Assembly (NCBI GenBank): GCA_021821705.1
Contig: JAKACE010000040.1
Span: 1 to 9,877 of the forward strand
Direction: 5' to 3'
DNA: 9,877 nt
Source of the DNA: Actinomycetes bacterium
GTDB taxonomy: Bacteria; Actinomycetota; Acidimicrobiia; Acidimicrobiales; Palsa-688
Under the pieces are notes generated by a model. That model ran no database searches. It saw only the letters and a program-made list of their open reading frames with translations, and was not told the DNA's origin. The stretch's first letter is position 1, and each line of letters opens with the position of its first letter. Of this stretch, positions 6,161 through 9,877 are shown piece after piece. The position numbers and the translations under genes are program-made.

Positions 6161-7770
6161 TTCGTTGTCGCGGTGCTCGTGGCCGTTGTCGTGGAAGGCT
6201 CGGTGGTGGGGGCGCTCGAACTGGTGGGGTTGTGGGTAGAGGTGCTGGTCACGCCGCCGACGGCTGTCGTGGCCGTCGTGCGGTGGCGCGGCGCTCCCCG
6301 GGCACTGGAGGGGACCGGCGCCTGTGCTTCCACCTTCTCGCTCACCAGCCGGTCGATGTAGAGGCGGGCCTGGGAGAGCGATGGCTCCAGTTGCCCGGCG
6401 CGCAGGTACGGGAGCTCGTACGACAGCACCGAGGCGGTCGTGTACCTGGTACGCAGAGCGAGCGTGGGGTCGAACCACAGGACCCCGCCGGGGCGCCCCT
6501 GGAAGACGGTGATGCGGTTGTGCACCAGGCCGACGTAGTAGGTCGATCGGGCGTACCACGCCAGGGCGCCGATGGCCCCGCCGATCACGGCGCACACGGC
6601 CAGCACGAAGCCGATCACCCTCCAGGTGACCCGCCGCGGAGTGGTGGCAGCGTGTGCCGGGTGGGCATGCGCTCCTGAGCCGGCTTTGGCTGGCGAGGGC
6701 GAGGCCGCTGGAGCAGGAGCCACTTCCGGGCGACGCTCCAGCAGGTCGGTCACGACCTGGCGGGGGCGCGCCTGTGCCGGGCGGGCACCCGAGGCGACCC
6801 CGGCGCGGCTGCCGTTGCCCCCGCGGGTGCCCCCGGCAACCGGGACGGCCATGGTGGGGGCGCCGTCGGCCGGGGCATGGCCGCCCACCTCGTCGGGAGG
6901 GCCACCGGGGACCGCCGCCACGCCATCGGCGGGCCCGCTGATGGGGGTGTCACCGCCCACGGTCGCGTCTTCCGCCAGCGACGGGCTCCCGGTCGATGAC
7001 ATGACAGAGCGGCGGCCGGCGACCGGTGACCGGGAGTCGTCGTTGCCCTCGACGTCGACGATCACGACGGTGATGTTGTCACTGCCCCCCCTGGACTTGG
7101 CCAGTGCCACCAGCTCCTTGGCCGCCGAGGCTGGGTCGGCGAAGCGGTTGAGGACAGCGGTGATCTGGTCGTCGGACGCCTCCCTGGGCAAGCCGTCGCT
7201 GCAGAGCAGGTAACGGTCACCGCTCTCGGGCTGGAGATCCAGCACGTCGACGGTGACCGAGGGCTCCACGCCCAGCGCCCGGGTGAGCACGTGACGTTGG
7301 GGGTGGACAGCGGCTTGGGCCGGGCTGATCTGGCCGTCGTCCACGAGCTCCTGCACCAGGCTGTGGTCCACCGTCAGCTGGTGAAGGGCCCCATCGCGCA
7401 GCAGGTACAGGCGGGAGTCGCCGATGTGGGCGACAGCCAGGCCACTTGTGCCGTCGTGGCGCTCCACCACGGCCAGGGCCACGAGCGTGGTCCCCATGCC
7501 GAGCATGCCGCGGTTGGCGCGCGCCTGCTCCCACACGGCACGGTTGGCGGCCTTGGCCGCGCTTTCCAGGGTCTCGAGGGAATGCTCGTCACTGGCCTCG
7601 AAGGCGGCTTGGAGGGCGGCGATCGCTGTCGAGGAGGCAACCTCGCCGGCGGCGTGGCCCCCCATGCCGTCGGCCACGGCGTACAGGCCCGGCGCCACGA
7701 GGAGCTGGTCCTGGTTGATCGGGCGCACCAGTCCCACGTCCGTGGCGGAACCCACTACCAGGCGGCTCAC
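6157..7770 (-). CDS. pstP: PP2C-family Ser/Thr phosphatase with membrane anchor (PstP)
   Basis: This metal-dependent phosphatase (537 aa) removes phosphate from PknB and its substrates. The cytoplasmic PP2C domain (about 3-240) shows RPINQD (16-21), ADGMGGHAAGE (33-43, metal ligand Asp34), GMGTT (91-95), AHIGDSR (114-120, Asp118), DHSLVQEL (135-142), LTRALG (162-167), CSDGL (190-194, Asp192) and GGSDNIT (228-234, Asp231). A low-complexity Gly/Ala/Pro linker (about 243-379) leads to one membrane helix at about 383-405. The outside part begins YYVGLVHNRITVFQG, a stretch conserved in actinobacterial PstP, and ends in a 50-residue Thr/Ser-rich tail. It is slightly longer than mycobacterial PstP (514 aa). 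The GTG start at 7770 overlaps the fhaB stop by GTGA, with GGAG 8 nt upstream. Its 3' end overlaps rodA by 4 nt. The kinase and its phosphatase are thus co-transcribed. Confidence 0.96.
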   Translation of the reverse strand: MSRLVVGSATDVGLVRPINQDQLLVAPGLYAVADGMGGHAAGEVASSTAIAALQAAFEASDEHSLETLESAAKAANRAVWEQARANRGMLGMGTTLVALAVVERHDGTSGLAVAHIGDSRLYLLRDGALHQLTVDHSLVQELVDDGQISPAQAAVHPQRHVLTRALGVEPSVTVDVLDLQPESGDRYLLCSDGLPREASDDQITAVLNRFADPASAAKELVALAKSRGGSDNITVVIVDVEGNDDSRSPVAGRRSVMSSTGSPSLAEDATVGGDTPISGPADGVAAVPGGPPDEVGGHAPADGAPTMAVPVAGGTRGGNGSRAGVASGARPAQARPRQVVTDLLERRPEVAPAPAASPSPAKAGSGAHAHPAHAATTPRRVTWRVIGFVLAVCAVIGGAIGALAWYARSTYYVGLVHNRITVFQGRPGGVLWFDPTLALRTRYTTASVLSYELPYLRAGQLEPSLSQARLYIDRLVSEKVEAQAPVPSSARGAPRHRTTATTAVGGVTSTSTHNPTSSSAPTTEPSTTTATSTATTK

Positions 7771-8258
7771 TTCTGAAGCTCCAGAACTGTGCGCCCCACC
7801 TGCACCCTGTCCCCGCGGCGCAAAGGCGACGGCCCGGTCATGCGCCTCCCGTTGAGCAGCGTACCGTTGGTGCTGCCGAGATCCTCGACCCAGTGGTCGT
7901 CGCCGCGGCGGAAGACCCGGGCGTGCACCTGAGAGACGAAGTTGTCGAGGGGCAGCGAGACCGCACAGCCGGTCGCCCGCCCGATCGTGAGCTCCTCCGC
8001 CAGCGGGTACGCGGCACCTTTTTGCTGGTCAGGGCTGACGACGACCAGCTTCATCACCTTGCCCTTGCGCCCGGCTGTGGCGCCCGTCTGCCTGTCGGCC
8101 CGGACCGCACCGGTCGGCTTACCGGCCAGGGCCGGGCTGGCCGGGACGAGGCGCGGCTCGCGCAGCTCGACCCACACCGCCCTCACCACTCTCAAGAAGA
8201 ACAGGTACAGAAGGGCCAGGAAGACGTACTCCAGGAACCTGAGCGCCGGTCCCGGCAT
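7767..8258 (-). CDS. fhaB: Membrane-anchored FHA-domain protein FhaB (FipA)
   Basis: This phosphothreonine-reading adaptor (163 aa) is the counterpart of mycobacterial FhaB/FipA (155 aa), which links PknB signalling to the division and wall machinery. An N-terminal hydrophobic segment at about 8-28 probably anchors it in the membrane. A variable basic linker follows, then an FHA domain at about 70-162. Phosphopeptide-binding marks are Gly93-Arg94 in TIGRA, Ser109-Gln-Val-His112, and EDLGSTNGT (125-133), with Asn131-Gly132 in the conserved loop. The ATG lies 1 nt after the fhaA stop codon, and the 3' end overlaps pstP by 4 nt, so all three are surely co-transcribed. The Shine-Dalgarno is weak (GGGG 9 nt upstream), so translational coupling to fhaA is likely. 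The identification is firm; the exact partner in this organism is not shown by sequence. Confidence 0.94.
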   Translation of the reverse strand: MPGPALRFLEYVFLALLYLFFLRVVRAVWVELREPRLVPASPALAGKPTGAVRADRQTGATAGRKGKVMKLVVVSPDQQKGAAYPLAEELTIGRATGCAVSLPLDNFVSQVHARVFRRGDDHWVEDLGSTNGTLLNGRRMTGPSPLRRGDRVQVGRTVLELQK

Positions 8259-8259
8259 G

Positions 8260-8949
8260 TCAGGTGGCCCCGGTATGCCCGGCGCCCGTGCCGACGGGGG
8301 CTGCTTCGAACCGCACGCTCGTCGAGCCGACCGTTATCTCGTCCCCGTCCTTCAGCTGGCGAGGGCCGTCGAGGCGCAGGCCGTTGAGCTTGGTGCCGTT
8401 GGTACTACCCAGGTCGGCGACAACCCAGGTATTGTCCGGACCTCGACGGACCTCGGCATGGCGCCGGCTCACCCCCGTGTCGGCCAGGGCCAGCTCGCAT
8501 TCGGGCAGCCGGCCCATGGTCACCTTGGGCTTGTCGAGCAGCACCCGGCGCCCGTCAGGCAGGGTTAGGGTGGCCGAACCCTGGTCGGGCACCATGTCGC
8601 CGGCCACCAGGAGCGTTCCCGGGCGCAGCGAGGTGTCCGTCCCGATCGTCACGCCGACAGGGCCGAGGAAGGTGTAGCCCTCCTGCTTGGCATGCTCCTG
8701 GGCCACGGACACGAGCTCCTTGACCAGCTCGTCCTCGATGGGCTTGAACTTGGCCCGATCGCTCTCGGACAGCAGCACCTGGAAGACATTGGGCGCGAGC
8801 ACGCCACGAGGGGCCACCGTCCGGCGAAGGTCGATCTCCCTCGTCAGACGACGACCGATCTCGACGGGTTGCAACCCGCTGCGGAACACCCGAGCAAACG
8901 CCCCCTCGACGAAGCGTTCGAGGCGGCGCTCGAACTTCTGTATGCCCAT
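8260..8949 (-). CDS. fhaA: FHA-domain protein FhaA with N-terminal DUF3662 domain
   Basis: This cytoplasmic FHA protein (229 aa) is the first gene of the run. In mycobacteria FhaA is phosphorylated by PknB and binds the phosphorylated pseudokinase domain of MviN/MurJ, restraining wall precursor export. The N-terminal domain (about 1-120) starts MGIQKFERRLERFVEGAFAR, matches the family start, and contains LAPNVFQV (51-58). The C-terminal FHA domain (about 125-215) has MGR (145-147), DTGVSRRHAE (157-166) and ADLGSTNGT (178-186). The long Gly/Pro/Tyr-rich linker that brings mycobacterial FhaA to 527 aa is absent; the two domains are nearly contiguous. The frame is open to 9024, but the 25 extra residues do not resemble the family, and a -10-like box lies 9 nt before the chosen ATG. 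No Shine-Dalgarno is visible. Confidence 0.95.
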   Translation of the reverse strand: MGIQKFERRLERFVEGAFARVFRSGLQPVEIGRRLTREIDLRRTVAPRGVLAPNVFQVLLSESDRAKFKPIEDELVKELVSVAQEHAKQEGYTFLGPVGVTIGTDTSLRPGTLLVAGDMVPDQGSATLTLPDGRRVLLDKPKVTMGRLPECELALADTGVSRRHAEVRRGPDNTWVVADLGSTNGTKLNGLRLDGPRQLKDGDEITVGSTSVRFEAAPVGTGAGHTGAT

Positions 8950-8964
8950 TGTCGCCGAATAGTA
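8950..8964 (-). promoter_or_regulatory. Candidate fhaA promoter -10 box, near-leaderless
   Basis: TACTAT on the minus strand (8959-8964) fits TANNNT and ends 9 nt before the fhaA ATG. The predicted start of transcription falls 0-3 nt before the start codon. This would be the main promoter for fhaA-fhaB-pstP-rodA-pbpA and perhaps pknB. No clear -35 hexamer is visible at 17-18 nt. Confidence 0.45.
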
Positions 8965-9232
8965 CCCGTAGCCGGAGGCGTGCAGACGCCAAGCCTCCGC
9001 AGCGAGCAGGCCTACCCTCCCCAAAGTAGTGCCGGCCGGGCCGATCCGCCACGGTCCGCGGCCGCCTCGGGGGGGACGGGCCTCTGCCTGGCAGGCCGGG
9101 CCGCCACGGACAGGCGGCTTCTACCGGCCGGAGCGGCTCCTGGCCCGAGCAGGCTGTGGGCCGAGGAGCAGCCCCGGGCCACCCCCGCTCCGGTGGGGCG
9201 GGAGCCCGCCGCGCGCCGGGCCCGCGTTCGTG
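8965..9232. other. Divergent intergenic region between fhaA and tRNA-Leu
   Basis: The space between the fhaA start and the tRNA is 302 bp (8950-9251); this is its central part. It is very GC-rich and dense in short inverted repeats. I see no gene: open frames here, including one that runs on the minus strand back through the tRNA, lack family resemblance and are by-products of base composition. It holds the hairpin at 9136-9169, and the candidate promoters for fhaA and the tRNA lie at its two ends. Confidence 0.6.
9136..9169. other. Strong hairpin of unknown role
   Basis: GCTCCTGGCCC (9136-9146) pairs with GGGCCGAGGAGC (9158-9169) as an 11-bp stem with one bulged G (9163) and an 11-nt loop. 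It lies upstream of both candidate promoters, so neither predicted transcript contains it. It could be a terminator for an unseen transcript, part of a small RNA, or a protein-binding site. No recognised family fits. Confidence 0.45.
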
Positions 9233-9238
9233 TAGCCT
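9233..9238 (+). promoter_or_regulatory. Candidate tRNA-Leu -10 box
   Basis: TAGCCT fits TANNNT, is directly preceded by TG, and ends 13 nt before the mature tRNA 5' end. A start about 7 nt downstream would give a short 5' leader for RNase P to remove. The -35 region is too GC-rich to call. Confidence 0.4.
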
Positions 9239-9251
9239 TAGGCGACCACTC

Positions 9252-9339
<88 letters not shown>

Positions 9340-9375
9340 CCCAGTGGGGTGAGCTCCACGGCGCGGAGTGAAGAT

Positions 9376-9391
9376 GCGGGGCCCACCCCGC
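9376..9391. terminator. Hairpin between tRNA-Leu and the response regulator
   Basis: GCGGGG (9376-9381) and CCCCGC (9386-9391) form a perfect 6-bp stem with a CCCA tetraloop, in the 76-bp gap between two converging genes. On the minus strand ATCTTC follows the stem, a weak T-containing tail, so it may mainly end the regulator transcript. It may also stop transcription of the tRNA. Confidence 0.5.
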
Positions 9392-9415
9392 TCGGCCCGC
9401 TGCCCGTGACGCGGC

Positions 9416-9877
9416 TCACCGGCTGTCTCCGGGCCCCCTCGGCCAGCTTCTCCCCTGGGGCCGGCGCCCTCGCAGCGAGCGTGCGGAGATGGCCGTGTCC
9501 ATCACGAACCCGCCGTCGCGCACCGAGCCCACCGCCTCGACCAGTTCTTGGGGCGACACCGTCTTGAGCAGGTACCCGCCCACCCCCAAGGCGAGGGCCT
9601 GCTCCACGTAGGCCCGGTCGGCATAGGCACTGAACAAGAGGGTTCGCACGGCAGGGAAAAGGGCCCCGACATGCCGGGCGAGGCCCAGGCCGCTCATCCC
9701 GGGGAGCCGGATGTCGACGATGGCCACGTCGGGCCGGGTTCGCGGGATAATGGCCAGCGCCTCCTCGGCCGTCCCCGCGCCCCCGACCACGACCATCCCG
9801 GCCGACACCAGGACGTGGGCCGTGCTCTCCCGCCCCAGCATGCGGTCGTCGACCACGCGGACGCGCTCGGGGCCGCG
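9416..9877 (-). CDS. Response-regulator receiver protein without output domain (5' end outside window)
   Basis: This is a CheY-like receiver domain of the NarL/LuxR type. The visible 153 residues begin mid-strand beta-1 (RVRVVDD), so the true start probably lies a few codons beyond the window. An in-frame GTG at 9856 would remove most of that strand. Numbering from the window edge: acidic pair Asp10-Asp11, phospho-acceptor Asp55 in VDIRLPGMSG, the Ser83 switch residue in LLFSAY, and Lys105 in GYLLK. All key residues for phosphotransfer are present. After the receiver (about 4-128) come only about 25 Arg/Gly/Pro-rich residues and a TGA at 9418. No LuxR helix-turn-helix is present in this or the other minus-strand frames before the tRNA. 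It could be a genuine stand-alone receiver or the remnant of a longer regulator. No histidine kinase is visible. It converges on the tRNA and is not part of the pknB locus. Confidence 0.82.
   Translation of the reverse strand, partial: RGPERVRVVDDRMLGRESTAHVLVSAGMVVVGGAGTAEEALAIIPRTRPDVAIVDIRLPGMSGLGLARHVGALFPAVRTLLFSAYADRAYVEQALALGVGGYLLKTVSPQELVEAVGSVRDGGFVMDTAISARSLRGRRPQGRSWPRGPGDSR

Noticed and set aside
6161..6595. N-terminal extension of rodA (about 145 codons)
   Set aside because: It lies wholly inside the pstP coding region in another frame. The GTG at 6160 gives a normal RodA length and the GTGA overlap.
8950..9024. 25-residue N-terminal extension of fhaA
   Set aside because: It is unlike FhaA N-termini, whereas MGIQKFERRL matches the family. 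A -10-like box would lie inside the extension.

Overview
The window is one stretch of a high-GC actinobacterial chromosome. It carries the cell-division and cell-wall signalling locus known from mycobacteria and streptomycetes. Gene content, strong GC bias, GTG starts, Ala/Thr/Pro-rich tails and apparently leaderless start sites all point to Actinomycetota. There is only one Ser/Thr kinase, no pknA, and FhaA is short, so it is not a Mycobacterium or Corynebacterium. A deeper lineage such as Acidimicrobiia is possible, but that is a guess.

Layout from left to right: crgA (minus, divisome membrane protein) and a trpG/pabA glutamine amidotransferase (plus) diverge from a 108-bp promoter region. 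trpG converges on pknB (minus, PASTA kinase) across a strong hairpin. Then come pbpA, rodA, pstP, fhaB and fhaA, all on the minus strand and transcribed in the order fhaA-fhaB-pstP-rodA-pbpA-pknB. fhaA and fhaB are 1 nt apart. fhaB/pstP, pstP/rodA and rodA/pbpA each overlap by the same four bases (GTGA). pknB follows pbpA after 63 bp and may also have its own promoter. Upstream of fhaA lies a 302-bp divergent intergenic region and then a tRNA-Leu(CAG) gene on the plus strand with an encoded CCA. At the right edge is a response-regulator receiver protein (minus) with no DNA-binding domain, cut by the window end at its N-terminus.

How the genes fit together: PknB senses wall material through extracellular PASTA domains and phosphorylates intracellular targets. 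PstP reverses this. FhaA and FhaB read phosphothreonine and are thought to tie the kinase to wall synthesis. RodA (SEDS glycosyltransferase) and PbpA (class B transpeptidase) form the synthase pair. CrgA is a septal partner. trpG/pabA supplies ammonia for aminodeoxychorismate or anthranilate and is a conserved neighbour without an obvious functional tie.

I found no unknown multi-gene system here. The points worth a second look are the -10-like boxes placed 6 or 9 nt before four start codons, a tandem repeat in the extracellular tail of pknB, matching Thr/Ser-rich tails on kinase and phosphatase, the receiver-only regulator, and an unexplained hairpin upstream of the tRNA.
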